The notes beneath the pieces are model-generated. The model was not told the origin of the DNA and searched no databases. It saw only the letters and a list, made by a program, of their open reading frames with translations. From Aerococcaceae bacterium DSM 111020 (GTDB lineage: Bacteria > Bacillota > Bacilli > Lactobacillales > Aerococcaceae), in the NCBI GenBank assembly GCA_015863185.1, contig JACBXP010000006.1, positions 1 to 64,000 of the forward strand: 64,000 nt of DNA. The letters run 5' to 3'. The translations under genes were made by a program, and so were the position numbers. Numbering within the stretch: the stretch's first letter is position 1; each line of letters starts with the position of its first letter. This document shows positions 19,011-28,277 of this stretch, piece by piece.

Positions 19011-19052
19011 AATCAAAGAATCGGTGTCCTAAAGGGCACCGATTCTTTGATT
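19011..19052. terminator. Bidirectional terminator
   Basis: A long stem of about 18 base pairs (arms 19011-19029 and 19034-19052) with a four- or five-base loop. It serves the small ORF on the plus strand and the GNAT gene on the minus strand. Confidence 0.88.
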
Positions 19053-19063
19053 ATATTCAATGT

Positions 19064-19594
19064 TTACACTGAAGTTTGGATTTTTTGAAACATTGATAAA
19101 ACAAATTGTTCGTCATCACCCATCCAAAAACTGCGCCGATCACCCAAAAATACAAAGCCCTGTTTTTTATAAAACTGCTGAGTATCCGGATGTTCCTCAC
19201 CCACATCTAACCAGAGGGTTCTTTTATCCATTTCCCTGACTCTTTCTTTAGCAAAAGAAATCATCTTTTTACCAAGTCCTAACCCTTGCATTGAGTTCAA
19301 TAAATATAATCTCTCTAATTCTACCCAATCAGAAGGTCTTTTATCACTAGATTGGCTGGCTCCAAAGTTCAACTTAAGATACCCCGCTATGTCGTCATTA
19401 TATTGAACGATATATATTGCGGTTTCAGGATTATTAAGTTCCTTTTTCACTGCTTCATCACTAAATGTTTCTTTTAGATAATTTGTCATATTCTGAGAAC
19501 TCGTTGTATAAGAAAATGCATCTTGATAGGTTTTTTTCGCCAATTCTTGATACAGATTTAAAGTTTGTTGGGTTAACTTTCTAAAAACTATCAT
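19064..19594 (-). CDS. GNAT-family N-acetyltransferase
   Basis: The 176-residue protein has a GNAT fold: VELERLYLLNSMQGLGLGKKMISFAKERV (about residues 88-118) covers strand 4 and the acetyl-CoA pyrophosphate loop (Q-G-L-G-L-G-K), and LWLDVGEEHPDTQQFYKKQGFVFLG is the usual C-terminal helix and strand. The substrate is unknown; relatives acetylate amines or protein N-termini. The unknown gene at 19625 lies 30 bases upstream on the same strand, so the two probably form one unit. Confidence 0.85.
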   Translation of the reverse strand: MIVFRKLTQQTLNLYQELAKKTYQDAFSYTTSSQNMTNYLKETFSDEAVKKELNNPETAIYIVQYNDDIAGYLKLNFGASQSSDKRPSDWVELERLYLLNSMQGLGLGKKMISFAKERVREMDKRTLWLDVGEEHPDTQQFYKKQGFVFLGDRRSFWMGDDEQFVLSMFQKIQTSV

Positions 19595-19624
19595 ATTCTT
19601 TCTGTTAGTTTCCCTTTCAGTTCT

Positions 19625-20275
19625 TTATTTATACCACATAATGAAATGTGCATTCTCGCTTGGTTCTTCTGAAATAGTCTCTGGGGTAAAGTCATTCCAA
19701 GACTCAATATCCGTAAACATCAAATTACCATTTCCACGTTCAATCATTTGTGCTGTCTGTTCAGATAGATTCATCATTGCAAATTCTAATAAAACATTTT
19801 CAATCATTGATGCACTTAAATGACTGACTCCTTGAACTGAATATACTAATTTATCTTCTGGATGAATGAGTTCAATAGATTGATATTCTCGCATGAGGGT
19901 TTCAAACACTTTCCTGCCTATAAAAATAACTGTTTGATTTTGTTTCTTATTCATCAGTTCAAAGGTTAATATTGCTTCTGATGGTGAAGTAGTCCCTTTT
20001 TCTTCTTGTAAATAAGCATGGATAGAATGAATGTCTACATAATTCTGAGCCGTTTCATCAAACCACGCAACCCACGATTTTAATGGCAAAACAAAATTAT
20101 CTTGAGATTGTTCAAAATGGTGTAAGTAAGAGCCCCTCCCCATATCTTCATAAACAAATGTAAGATACTCAATGGTCTCTGGTGTTGGTTCTAACTTAAC
20201 TTCATTCCTTGATTGCAGCATCGTATCGTCATCTAAATAGTATTCTGCATATAGTTCATCAAACTCTTGTTTCAA
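19625..20275 (-). CDS. Hypothetical protein (216 aa)
   Basis: I do not recognise a family. The protein is acidic and soluble, with no signal peptide or membrane segment. It contains LPLKSWVAWFDETAQNY and NKKQNQTVIFIGRKVFETL; no catalytic motif is obvious. It starts with TTG at 20275 behind AAGGAG at nine bases; no in-frame ATG is better placed. It is followed within 30 bases by the GNAT gene and lies downstream of the hpf terminator. Confidence 0.6.
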   Translation of the reverse strand: MKQEFDELYAEYYLDDDTMLQSRNEVKLEPTPETIEYLTFVYEDMGRGSYLHHFEQSQDNFVLPLKSWVAWFDETAQNYVDIHSIHAYLQEEKGTTSPSEAILTFELMNKKQNQTVIFIGRKVFETLMREYQSIELIHPEDKLVYSVQGVSHLSASMIENVLLEFAMMNLSEQTAQMIERGNGNLMFTDIESWNDFTPETISEEPSENAHFIMWYK

Positions 20276-20323
20276 ATGTTCACACTCCTTTATTTATTTT
20301 CTATTTTAAAATTAGCATAATCT

Positions 20324-20372
20324 GATAAAAAAATAAAGGTTCATCCACTTGATCTTCACAAACAGATGAACC
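20324..20372 (-). terminator. Intrinsic terminator of hpf
   Basis: AAGGTTCATC (20334-20343) pairs with GATGAACCTT (20363-20372). The minus strand then runs into a tract containing TTTTTTT. Confidence 0.85.
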
Positions 20373-20388
20373 TTGAAATTATTATATA

Positions 20389-20946
20389 TTATACATTTGC
20401 TGTTTCGATTAACCCATAGCGGCCATCTTTACGACGGTAAACAATATTAATATCGCCTGTTTCCCCATCTTCATAAATAAAGAAATCATGACCTAACATA
20501 TTCATTTGAAGAACAGCTTCTTCACTATCCATTGGCTTTAGATTGATTTTTTTCGAACGAACAATTTCTAATGTTGACTCATTCTCTTTTTCAGTATTAG
20601 AATGTTCTTCTGGAAATTCATTCAGTCCTCCAAAACCACGTTCTCTAGATTTACGATTAATTTTTGTTTTATATTTGCGTACTTGTCGTTCCAATTTATC
20701 CACAACAAAGTCAATTGATTTATATAAATCATCTGTTGTTTCTTCAGCACGTAAGACTAAAAATGATAATGGAATTGTCACTTCTGCCTTCGCTGTTTTA
20801 TCTGAATAAACTTTCAGATTCACATGTGCCGTAGCGTCTGGAACTTCAGTGAAATATCGCTCTAATTTTCCAACTTTTTTCTCAGCATACTCACGTATCG
20901 CCTGAGTCACCTCAATATTTTCACCGCGTACATTATAGTTAAACAT
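20389..20946 (-). CDS. hpf: Ribosome hibernation promoting factor, long form
   Basis: Binds 30S subunits and drives 100S ribosome dimers in stationary phase. The N-terminal HPF/YfiA domain (about residues 1-100) starts MFNYNVRGENIEVTQAIREYAEKK and includes the basic RQVRKYKTKINRK. A linker leads to the C-terminal dimerisation domain (about 128-185) with PMDSEEAVLQMNMLGHDFFIYED and NIVYRRKDGRYGLIE. The 185 residues match long HPF of Gram-positives. In many Firmicutes it lies downstream of comFA-comFC, as here. Confidence 0.95.
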   Translation of the reverse strand: MFNYNVRGENIEVTQAIREYAEKKVGKLERYFTEVPDATAHVNLKVYSDKTAKAEVTIPLSFLVLRAEETTDDLYKSIDFVVDKLERQVRKYKTKINRKSRERGFGGLNEFPEEHSNTEKENESTLEIVRSKKINLKPMDSEEAVLQMNMLGHDFFIYEDGETGDINIVYRRKDGRYGLIETANV

Positions 20947-21102
20947 ATAAATCCCTCTTTTCTATATGATTTCCAAAAAATAGGAACCTATTCATTGGAA
21001 AAAGGTTATGTTTTACCTTGATTTAATTATAGCATATTTTTATTGTAATGAAAACGTAAACAATCTTTTCATGATTACTTCCCAACCTCATCAATATTTC
21101 CC

Positions 21103-21870
21103 TTAAATACCCCTGGCGAGAGTGACACTCTTTATTTTCTTATTTGGGAAGGATTCTGTCAGTGCTTTTTTTGCATAAAGTAAAGTCGTCCCCGTGGTAT
21201 AAATATCATCAAAAATTAACAACTTGTCTTCTTTAATATTTTCTTGATTTACTTGAAAAGGTTGAGACATCAATAAGCGTTCTTCACGATTCTTAAGTGC
21301 TTGTTTCTTGCCATCACCGATATAATCAAATGGACAAATATAAGGAATTTCTGCGATATCTAATAAGAGCCCTGTAGCGTGAAACTGTCTACTTTGAAGC
21401 GACTCCGCTGAACTAGGAAGCACTATCCATTGATATTGGCGATTGCTTCGATGTATTTTTTGCAAAGAATGTTTAAATAAATATCCTTTTAAAATATCGC
21501 CATTACTTTTAAAGGCATGGATCGTTTCTCTGATAATTGGTTCATATGCAAAGATAACTTCATTTCTTAGCGTATCCAATGAATAGATCTTTAACCAAAA
21601 TTGACAATCATGACATATCTTTAAATTCTGATAATCATAAACTTTTGTTAATAGATCTGCTTCAGCACTGTCATCTAAAAGATGATGGCATAATTGACAT
21701 TGAATCGTATATTTATCCCTATCTAATTTTGTGTTTTCCAATATCTTTTGACACGAATTGCACAGAACTTTAAATAAATCTCGTTTAAATTGCCAAAGAA
21801 AATGTAATTGAAATTCATGATAGAGTGGTTCATTACAGCGCAAACAATTATCTGTCACTGGTTGTGTCAT
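21103..21870 (-). CDS. comFC: Competence protein ComFC, phosphoribosyltransferase-like
   Basis: Late competence protein needed for efficient DNA uptake or processing, working with ComFA. The N-terminal part contains four cysteine pairs that probably bind zinc (CLRC, CNSC, CQLC, CHDC). The C-terminal part has the PRPP-binding loop LLIFDDIYTTGTTL. I chose ATG at 21870 over TTG at 21873. The start overlaps the comFA frame, so translation is coupled. The 255 residues are slightly longer than usual. Confidence 0.9.
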   Translation of the reverse strand: MTQPVTDNCLRCNEPLYHEFQLHFLWQFKRDLFKVLCNSCQKILENTKLDRDKYTIQCQLCHHLLDDSAEADLLTKVYDYQNLKICHDCQFWLKIYSLDTLRNEVIFAYEPIIRETIHAFKSNGDILKGYLFKHSLQKIHRSNRQYQWIVLPSSAESLQSRQFHATGLLLDIAEIPYICPFDYIGDGKKQALKNREERLLMSQPFQVNQENIKEDKLLIFDDIYTTGTTLLYAKKALTESFPNKKIKSVTLARGI

Positions 21871-23266
21871 CAATTAATCCTCTCTCTTTCGCTTGACGAT
21901 TCATCTCTAATATTTGACTCCTAGCAGAAAGCATTGCGCGTGTGATTCCACCATGCGCATAGATTAATTGGCCGGTTGGATAATCCCATTTCCGTCCCAC
22001 ACGACCACTCATTTGTACCAAAGCTGCTAAGGTGTAAAGTCGATCTTCGGCTCCAATAATACACACATGGCAATTCGTAAAAGTAACCCCTCGCTCTAAT
22101 ATCGTCGTACTAATGAGAGCTTGATAATCTCCTTGTCTTAAAGCTTGTACTTTTTCTTTTCTTTGTGGATCTTTAGAATGAACAACGGTCATTTGTTTAG
22201 CCAAATCTGGTGCTGCATGTTCTATCCATCGAAATAATTTTTCTGCCATATTAATGGATGGAACAAAGAACAACTTCACTCCTTGAATATTAAAAAAACG
22301 TTCCATTAATTTGAATAATCTACTTGTCCTATTTCCTTTATTGATCGCTTCGCGCCAGTCACCAATCCATTCAAAAATAGGTTCTGGTAACGGATGTCGG
22401 TGATATCGTGCTGGAAGTGTCGTTAAGGTGAGATTTTCGTGCTCTACTTGTTTCATTAAATGGTCATCCGGAGTTGCCGTTAAATAAATAAGTTTCCCAT
22501 GAGGCTTTTTAGATCGAACGACAGCATAATGCAATGTGTCGTCTCCAGCATAAGGAAATGCATCGACTTCATCCACAATTACTAAATCAAAGGCTTCTTT
22601 AAATCGTAATAATTGATGGGTCGTACTGACTGTGATAGGTGTATAGCGATATGGCTCTTCCTGACCACCATATAATAATTGAACTGGAATTTGGCGAAAT
22701 GCTTCTTGCAGACGAGGTGCTAATTCCAAGCATACGTCAATCCTGGGAGAAGCGACGACAACTCTTCCTCCAAATTTCAATATAGTGGCAATCACTGGAA
22801 AAATCATCTCGGTCTTACCTGCTCCTGTGACAGCATAAATCATATGTGGACGATTAAAATCAGGTAAACTCTTAATGATTTCTTGAGAAGCACGATATTG
22901 TTCAGGAGACAACGTTCCTTCCCAAGTTAATATTTCGTTTATCTTTAGCAAAAACTGTGACGGCGATTCTAAATAATAGAGCCAATCACCTTCCGTCATT
23001 CTACCCATATTCAAACAATTCAGACAGTAATAACGAACAGTATGAAAACCAAATGCTGGTTGTTTAGGAATTTTACCAAAAAAATCCATTTGATGATTCG
23101 AGCAACGATTGCACCGTTTATCTTGAATAGCTTCGATTCGAGTTAATTTATGTTTCAAGACATCCCATTCAATTTCTGAACATCTTAATATTTCACGCTT
23201 AGTTATTAAACGCCCCCAACACACCGATTCCAATGGTAAAGGTATTCGATAAATTAATTCACTCAT
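21848..23266 (-). CDS. comFA: Competence DNA-uptake helicase ComFA
   Basis: ATP-dependent DEAD/H-box-like translocase that helps bring single-stranded DNA into the cytoplasm. The N-terminus has a four-cysteine zinc site (CNRCSNHQ and CLNC). Walker A is AVTGAGKTEM, the DEAD-type box is VIVDEVDAFPY, then TATPDD, and motif VI-like QMSGRVGRKWDYP. Length of 472 is typical. It heads comFA-comFC. No CIN-box was found in the short upstream gap, but the ComK/ComX sites were not searched rigorously. Confidence 0.93.
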   Translation of the reverse strand: MSELIYRIPLPLESVCWGRLITKREILRCSEIEWDVLKHKLTRIEAIQDKRCNRCSNHQMDFFGKIPKQPAFGFHTVRYYCLNCLNMGRMTEGDWLYYLESPSQFLLKINEILTWEGTLSPEQYRASQEIIKSLPDFNRPHMIYAVTGAGKTEMIFPVIATILKFGGRVVVASPRIDVCLELAPRLQEAFRQIPVQLLYGGQEEPYRYTPITVSTTHQLLRFKEAFDLVIVDEVDAFPYAGDDTLHYAVVRSKKPHGKLIYLTATPDDHLMKQVEHENLTLTTLPARYHRHPLPEPIFEWIGDWREAINKGNRTSRLFKLMERFFNIQGVKLFFVPSINMAEKLFRWIEHAAPDLAKQMTVVHSKDPQRKEKVQALRQGDYQALISTTILERGVTFTNCHVCIIGAEDRLYTLAALVQMSGRVGRKWDYPTGQLIYAHGGITRAMLSARSQILEMNRQAKERGLIDDTTSDR

Positions 23267-23383
23267 ATTATCCCTCCTATTATAAATAACTAAAAAAGAG
23301 GGTTTTATGTCTTAAAAGTTGAAAAATAAACTGAAATTTCAATAAAAGCAATGTTATTTGATTGATTCACCAAATTTTCATGA

Positions 23384-23419
23384 GAAAAAGCTCTGTAAGA
23401 GATGATCACACAGAGCTTT
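23384..23419 (-). terminator. Intrinsic terminator of rpoE
   Basis: AAGCTCTGT and ACAGAGCTT arms are separated by 13 bases. The minus strand continues with TTTTT. It is about 34 bases after the rpoE stop. Confidence 0.85.
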
Positions 23420-23452
23420 GTATTCGATTATTTATTTGAAAAAGTTATATTT

Positions 23453-24148
23453 CTAAAATTGATCAAGTAATTCTTGATCTTCATCAGACAACTCATCATC
23501 TTCATCGTCGTCTTCTTCATCGTCGTCTTCTTCATCATCGATTTCAATTTCTTCTTCATCGATGTCAACATCGTCACCGAGTTCTGATAAATCTCTCGCA
23601 TAGACCCCTAATTCAGCATTATCATCTTCGTCTTCATCATCTTCAAGAAGAACAGGACCTTCAATATCTTCAACTGCATCATCTTCTTCATCGTTATCAT
23701 CATCCGCATCATAATCTTCTTCGTCAATTTGATCATAAATATCATCAATGTCTTCTGGATCATCATCATTATAATCAATGACATCTTCATCGCCTTCAGC
23801 AAAAGCATTGAGAGATGATTTTTTCTTACGACGACGATGGCGCGGGATATCCTCATCGTCAATAGAGTTGATAATCTCTTCATCGATTTCATCAATCGCA
23901 TACCAACTACGTAATCCCCAACGATTATCACCTAAAGAAATAAAACGGCCGTCGACATTTAAGTCTGTATAAAAACGAACCATTTTCTTTTCGAGTTGTT
24001 CATCAGATAATGATAAATAATTTTGTAAAAATTCTAATAATTGGTTAAAGTCGTGAACTTCACCTGTTTCTTGTAAAGCCGCATGCGCCACTTCAATCAA
24101 AGATAATTCATTGCGGTCTAAATCTTTAAACTTTTCAAGTTCTACCAT
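23453..24148 (-). CDS. rpoE: DNA-directed RNA polymerase delta subunit
   Basis: Firmicute-specific RNA polymerase subunit that speeds recycling and shapes the response to initiating NTP. The folded N-terminal domain (about 1-90) contains LSLIEVAHAALQETGEVHDF and VRFYTDLNVDGRFISLGDN. The remaining 140 residues are almost entirely Asp and Glu, the disordered acidic tail. The frame extends seven codons upstream, but ATG at 24148 (MVELEKF) follows AGGGAG at the correct distance. The acidic tail explains large open frames in other phases here. The gene lies 43 bases after the DUF1934 gene. Confidence 0.96.
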   Translation of the reverse strand: MVELEKFKDLDRNELSLIEVAHAALQETGEVHDFNQLLEFLQNYLSLSDEQLEKKMVRFYTDLNVDGRFISLGDNRWGLRSWYAIDEIDEEIINSIDDEDIPRHRRRKKKSSLNAFAEGDEDVIDYNDDDPEDIDDIYDQIDEEDYDADDDNDEEDDAVEDIEGPVLLEDDEDEDDNAELGVYARDLSELGDDVDIDEEEIEIDDEEDDDEEDDDEDDELSDEDQELLDQF

Positions 24149-24191
24149 ATCGGCACTCCCTTCGTACATACCCTTCTATCTTAGCGACTTT

Positions 24192-24611
24192 TTACTGATA
24201 AATCAATCGAAATTCATAATTTGCGATGGGTTGGTCGTTCATTTCCATCTGATAATCTATTTCGATTGTTACCTTTTGTTCATCATTTTCAATCACCTGA
24301 ATATGCGACGTTCGCACCGCTAAATCCCATATCCCTTGAGGTGTTGGATAAGAAACAATATAGGGCTGATCCATCACAAAAACAAGCGTATAATTCATTT
24401 GACGAATCTCAATGCCGATTGAATCATCGGATGTTGTTTCATACCATTTCACAATAATTTCGTTGTCATCAGTATCATGATATGAAATACGTGAATAATT
24501 GTGTAGTTCGATCCATTCTCCCATACTTTCAACATGATATTGTTCTGTTTGATTAGTATCAATGTAATTAACTCGTTGATTTACGATAACTTGCCCTTGT
24601 CTTCTCTGCAC
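24192..24611 (-). CDS. DUF1934 family calycin-like protein
   Basis: The 139-residue beta-strand-rich protein resembles the DUF1934 family (B. subtilis YwiB group). MNYTLVFVMDQPYIVSYPTPQGIWDLAVRT and VTIEIDYQMEMNDQPIANYEFRLIY fit that family. It begins with GTG (24611) after GGAG. In B. subtilis the same gene neighbours rpoE, as it does here, which supports the call. The function is unknown; a lipocalin-like fold suggests binding of a small ligand. Confidence 0.8.
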   Translation of the reverse strand: MQRRQGQVIVNQRVNYIDTNQTEQYHVESMGEWIELHNYSRISYHDTDDNEIIVKWYETTSDDSIGIEIRQMNYTLVFVMDQPYIVSYPTPQGIWDLAVRTSHIQVIENDEQKVTIEIDYQMEMNDQPIANYEFRLIYQ

Positions 24612-24657
24612 GTCACATCACTCCATTTTCTAACAGTCTATATTATAAATCAAAATT

Positions 24658-24666
24658 TGGTATAAT
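24658..24666 (+). promoter_or_regulatory. Extended -10 promoter for lipL-ywfO
   Basis: TGGTATAAT upstream of the gene at 24721. No good -35 box. Confidence 0.45.
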
Positions 24667-24720
24667 CATAATAGATTCACCTTTAGCGGGCATCTTCCCA
24701 TTATTAAAAGGAGGTATAGA

Positions 24721-25557
24721 ATGCTGACTGATTTCATAAAAAAACAATCATGGCAATTATATCACGACCGTGATAATCTGCATCATGAAGATCCACTTAG
24801 TTCTTTAGTCTATCAAGATGCTTTTATTCGTTATTTACCAGAAATGAATCAACGAAACCATCAACATTTAGGAATTATTCATTTATATCCTTATCAAACA
24901 CCAACTGTATTACTAGGCGGAAAAGATACGCGCTTACCTCAAGCTCAAAAAGGCTATGATTTTCTCAGACAATCTGGATATCAATGTGTTATTCGCCCAC
25001 ATGGAGGCCTGGCAGTCGTCAATGACCCTGGCATTATCAACTTCGCTATCGTGACAGATATGAGTGATGAAAAAATTGCCATTGACCAAGCTTATGAATA
25101 CATAACAGAACTTGTTCAAGAAATATTACGCCCATATGGATTAACAGTGAATCATTATGAAGTACCACGTTCTTATTGTCCTGGTAAATATGATCTTGTT
25201 GTCAATGGCCAAAAAATTGGTGGAACCGCTCAAAGAAGATTCAAAGATGGTCTAACAACGGCTGCTTATTTAAGCTTAAATGGTGATCAACGAAAGCGGG
25301 CAGAACTTATTCGACAATTTTATGAGATTAGTGATGCTGATGAATCATATCCTGATGTGGATTGGAAAGTAATGACGACGATTGAAGATTGTATTGCCGA
25401 AACCTATTCACAAAAAGATTTTGAACAAGATCTTTTGCGTGTTTTCAATCATTATAGTCGCATTGAGTCACATGATTTCACTGACTCAACCCTTAGTCGA
25501 ATTTATAAGGAACAATATCCGTCATTACAAAAACGCAATCGTAAATTCCTAACATAA
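24721..25557 (+). CDS. LipL-like octanoyl-[GcvH]:protein N-octanoyltransferase
   Basis: BPL/LplA-fold enzyme that moves octanoyl or lipoyl groups between GcvH and E2 domains. The lipoate-binding motif is RPHGGLAVV (92-100). PRSYCPGKYDL holds the likely catalytic cysteine (Cys153), and NGQKIGGTAQRR the conserved lysine. The Cys form separates LipL from true LplA ligases. The 278 residues match. An AAAGGAGGT site precedes the ATG. The next gene is the YwfO-like hydrolase, a pairing that recalls ywfL-ywfO in B. subtilis. Confidence 0.82.
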   Translation: MLTDFIKKQSWQLYHDRDNLHHEDPLSSLVYQDAFIRYLPEMNQRNHQHLGIIHLYPYQTPTVLLGGKDTRLPQAQKGYDFLRQSGYQCVIRPHGGLAVVNDPGIINFAIVTDMSDEKIAIDQAYEYITELVQEILRPYGLTVNHYEVPRSYCPGKYDLVVNGQKIGGTAQRRFKDGLTTAAYLSLNGDQRKRAELIRQFYEISDADESYPDVDWKVMTTIEDCIAETYSQKDFEQDLLRVFNHYSRIESHDFTDSTLSRIYKEQYPSLQKRNRKFLT

Positions 25558-25579
25558 TCATCATAAAGGAGCCACTATC

Positions 25580-26983
25580 ATGACGATTAATCATTACCAA
25601 AAACGTTACGATGAAGTTTCACTCTCCCGTGAAAAAGTCTTTCGCGATCCAGTCCATGATTATATCCATATTCGCGATGAAATTATCTTATCCTTAATTA
25701 ATACAAAAGAATTTCAACGATTACGTCGGATTCGTCAACTTGGGACTTCTTCTTATACCTTTCACGGTGCGGAACACTCACGTTTTTCCCATTCATTAGG
25801 TGTTTATGAAATTACGCGTCGCATTATCAATAATTTTCAGCGAAATTTTCCTAAATCAATAAATCATCCGGATCAGTGGGATGATCGGGAACGGATTGTC
25901 GCTCTTTGTGCCGCATTACTACACGATATTGGCCATGGTCCTTTCTCGCATACTTTCGAAGGTATATTTCAAACGGATCATGAAGCAATGACACGGGCTA
26001 TTATTTGTTCACCTGAGACTGAGGTTAATCGCGTATTACGTCAGTTCGATGAGTATCTCCCAGAAAAAGTGGCAAGTGTCATCGACCACACCTATCCGAA
26101 TCAACAAGTTGTTCAACTGATTAGTTCACAAATCGATGCAGATCGAATGGATTATCTACTAAGAGATGCCTATTATGCTGGAGTCAGTTATGGAAAGTAT
26201 GATCTGACGCGTATCTTGCGAGTGATAAGACCTTATAATTATCAGATTTATTTTGATTTTTCTGGAATGCATGCCGTAGAAGATTATATTATCAGTCGGT
26301 ACCAAATGTATATGCAAGTTTATTTTCATCCTGTCTCTCGTGGAATGGAAGAGTTATTGAGCAATCTCTTAGATCGTGCTAAATATTGCTATAAAGAAGT
26401 TCCAGAGACAATGCAGACCCCCATCGACTTATTAACACCTTTTCTTGCGGGGGACTGGTCTTTAGAAGATTATCTTTTCTTAGACGATCAAGTACTCAGT
26501 AGTTATATCAATCAATGGCAAAAAGAAAAAGATCCTATCCTGAAGGATTTAGCTTATCGTTTTATTAATCGGCATCCTTTTAAGTCTATCTTAGTTGCAG
26601 ACGATACGATCGAAGAATTGAAAATCGCAGCCCAGCAAGTCTTCACTGCAAACGGTTATGATGCACGCTATTATTTTGGCGAAAATAGTAGTTTTGATAC
26701 ACCTTATGATTTTTACAAACCCTATCCGACTTCCACAAAGACTCAAATCGACCTCATCACAAAATCAGGGCAAATTGTCGAATTATCTCAAGCTAGCTTA
26801 TTAGTATCTTCTGTTGCAGGACGCGAAAGAGGAGATCATCGTATCTATTTTCCAAGAGAAATTTTAGTTACTATTCGGCAAAAGGATGCGGCTGATTTAT
26901 CCTTGGCAGAGAGAATGATTAATGATGCTTATCAAGCAGAAACGAAAGACGTGACGCATCAAATCCAACAAAGATTATTTTAA
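25580..26983 (+). CDS. HD-domain dNTP triphosphohydrolase-like protein (YwfO family)
   Basis: The 467-residue cytosolic protein has an N-terminal HD domain: GAEHSRFSHSLGVYEITRR supplies the first histidine, LLHDIGHGPFSHTFEG the HD pair, and SQIDADRMDYLLRDAYYAGV the last aspartate. The overall form is that of the dGTPase/SAMHD1-like group. The Enterococcus faecalis homologue EF1143 is a dNTP triphosphohydrolase, so a role in dNTP pool control is likely. It lies 22 bases after the LipL-like gene with AAAGGAG, in the same operon. Confidence 0.85.
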   Translation: MTINHYQKRYDEVSLSREKVFRDPVHDYIHIRDEIILSLINTKEFQRLRRIRQLGTSSYTFHGAEHSRFSHSLGVYEITRRIINNFQRNFPKSINHPDQWDDRERIVALCAALLHDIGHGPFSHTFEGIFQTDHEAMTRAIICSPETEVNRVLRQFDEYLPEKVASVIDHTYPNQQVVQLISSQIDADRMDYLLRDAYYAGVSYGKYDLTRILRVIRPYNYQIYFDFSGMHAVEDYIISRYQMYMQVYFHPVSRGMEELLSNLLDRAKYCYKEVPETMQTPIDLLTPFLAGDWSLEDYLFLDDQVLSSYINQWQKEKDPILKDLAYRFINRHPFKSILVADDTIEELKIAAQQVFTANGYDARYYFGENSSFDTPYDFYKPYPTSTKTQIDLITKSGQIVELSQASLLVSSVAGRERGDHRIYFPREILVTIRQKDAADLSLAERMINDAYQAETKDVTHQIQQRLF

Positions 26984-27012
26984 TCTGATTATCAAAAATA
27001 TCACCCGTTATT

Positions 27013-27042
27013 TTGTACTTTTTCCCCTAATAGGTGTATGAT
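27013..27042 (+). promoter_or_regulatory. Promoter of the M20 amidohydrolase gene
   Basis: TTGTAC, 18 bases, TATGAT, about 25 bases before the ATG at 27068. Confidence 0.5.
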
Positions 27043-27067
27043 TAATAAAGAAAGAGAGGTTATGTTC

Positions 27068-28228
27068 ATGACATTTCTAGAACAAGCACAACAAATTTTT
27101 GATGAGATGGTAGAAAACCGTCGTTATTTACACGAAAACCCAGAAACAGGTTATGAATTGCCTGTCACATCCGCATTCGTTCGCGAAAAACTCGAAAGTT
27201 TTGGTTATGAAGTTCAAACCATGTTAGAGTATGGACTCATTGTTGAACTAGGAAAACCTGGTAAAACCGTTTTACTTCGCGCTGATATGGATGGACTACC
27301 CATTGCAGAGAAATCTGGTTTAGACTTTGCTTCTAAAAAAGAAGGTTTCTCACACACATGTGGTCACGATATTCATACAACTATTATGCTAGCTGTTGCA
27401 AAAATTTTAAAAGAAAATGAAGACCAGCTAGAAGGAACGGTACGTATTGAATTCCAACCAGCTGAAGAACTCCTAACAGGGTCAGAATCAATGATAGAAG
27501 CTGGCTTGTTAGAAGGGGTCGACGTTGCCTTTGCCGGTCACGTTCAACCACTATTAGATCCAGCTATCTACTTTAGCGATGGTATCTCTTTAGCCGGTGC
27601 TAATAACTTTGAAGTCGAAGTTAAAGGAGTCGGCTCACATGGAGCAATGCCACATACTGGTGTAGACCCTGTATTTGTTGCTTCACAAATTATCAATGCT
27701 TTCCAAGGGTTAATCTCCCGTGAAATTTCATTCGATCAAAGTGCAGCAATTACAGTGGGTGGCTTTGAATCACCTGGTTCTCGTAACATTATTCCTGACC
27801 AAGTACGTTTGGAAGGAACCATGCGGACATTTAGCGATGAAACACGAAACTATTTAAAAGAAAGAATGCCTGAAGTAGCAGAAGGAATCGCTAAAGTATT
27901 CCGTGCAGAAGCTAAATTAACATTCTTATCCGATGTTCCACCACTTTATAATAACCCAGAATTAACTGAGAAAACTCGCACTTGGGCTAAAGAAGCTTTA
28001 GGAGACAATTTAGAAGTTCGTGAATTCACTCCTTTACAAGCATCTGAAGACTTTGCCTTTGTTTCTCAAGAAGTTCCAACAACTTATTTCTTTATGGGAA
28101 TGGCGAAAGAAGGCGTTGACCGTTATGCGGTTCACCATCCAAATGTTGTCTTCAATGAAGAAATGATGCCTTATGGTGCCGCTGTATTCTGTGAATCAGC
28201 CATTAACTGGTTAAAAGAAAACAAATAA
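27068..28228 (+). CDS. M20-family amidohydrolase
   Basis: The 386-residue metal-dependent hydrolase belongs to the group of N-acyl-amino-acid, hippurate and N-acetyl-diaminopimelate deacylases. The metal site is visible as RADMDGLPI, SHTCGHDIHTT and FQPAEELLTGS. The lid domain begins with GSHGAMPHTGVDPV. ATG at 27068 follows GAGAGG by eight bases; two upstream in-frame ATGs lack proper spacing. It is alone between its promoter and terminator. The substrate cannot be told from the sequence. Confidence 0.85.
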   Translation: MTFLEQAQQIFDEMVENRRYLHENPETGYELPVTSAFVREKLESFGYEVQTMLEYGLIVELGKPGKTVLLRADMDGLPIAEKSGLDFASKKEGFSHTCGHDIHTTIMLAVAKILKENEDQLEGTVRIEFQPAEELLTGSESMIEAGLLEGVDVAFAGHVQPLLDPAIYFSDGISLAGANNFEVEVKGVGSHGAMPHTGVDPVFVASQIINAFQGLISREISFDQSAAITVGGFESPGSRNIIPDQVRLEGTMRTFSDETRNYLKERMPEVAEGIAKVFRAEAKLTFLSDVPPLYNNPELTEKTRTWAKEALGDNLEVREFTPLQASEDFAFVSQEVPTTYFFMGMAKEGVDRYAVHHPNVVFNEEMMPYGAAVFCESAINWLKENK

Positions 28229-28249
28229 TTGGATACCTATTTATATTAG

Positions 28250-28277
28250 ACCAGCCTTTTAGGCTGGTTTTGTTTTA
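28250..28277 (+). terminator. Intrinsic terminator of the M20 gene
   Basis: ACCAGCC/GGCTGGT stem with a five-base loop, then TTTTGTTTT. Confidence 0.9.

Noticed and set aside
20947-21102. Hairpin-like AACCT/AGGTT repeats upstream of hpf
   Set aside because: The stems are short and AT-rich, with no match to a known leader element.
23608-23931. Met/Lys/Ile-rich open frame inside rpoE
   Set aside because: It is the shifted reading of the Asp/Glu-repeat tail of RpoE and has no ribosome site.
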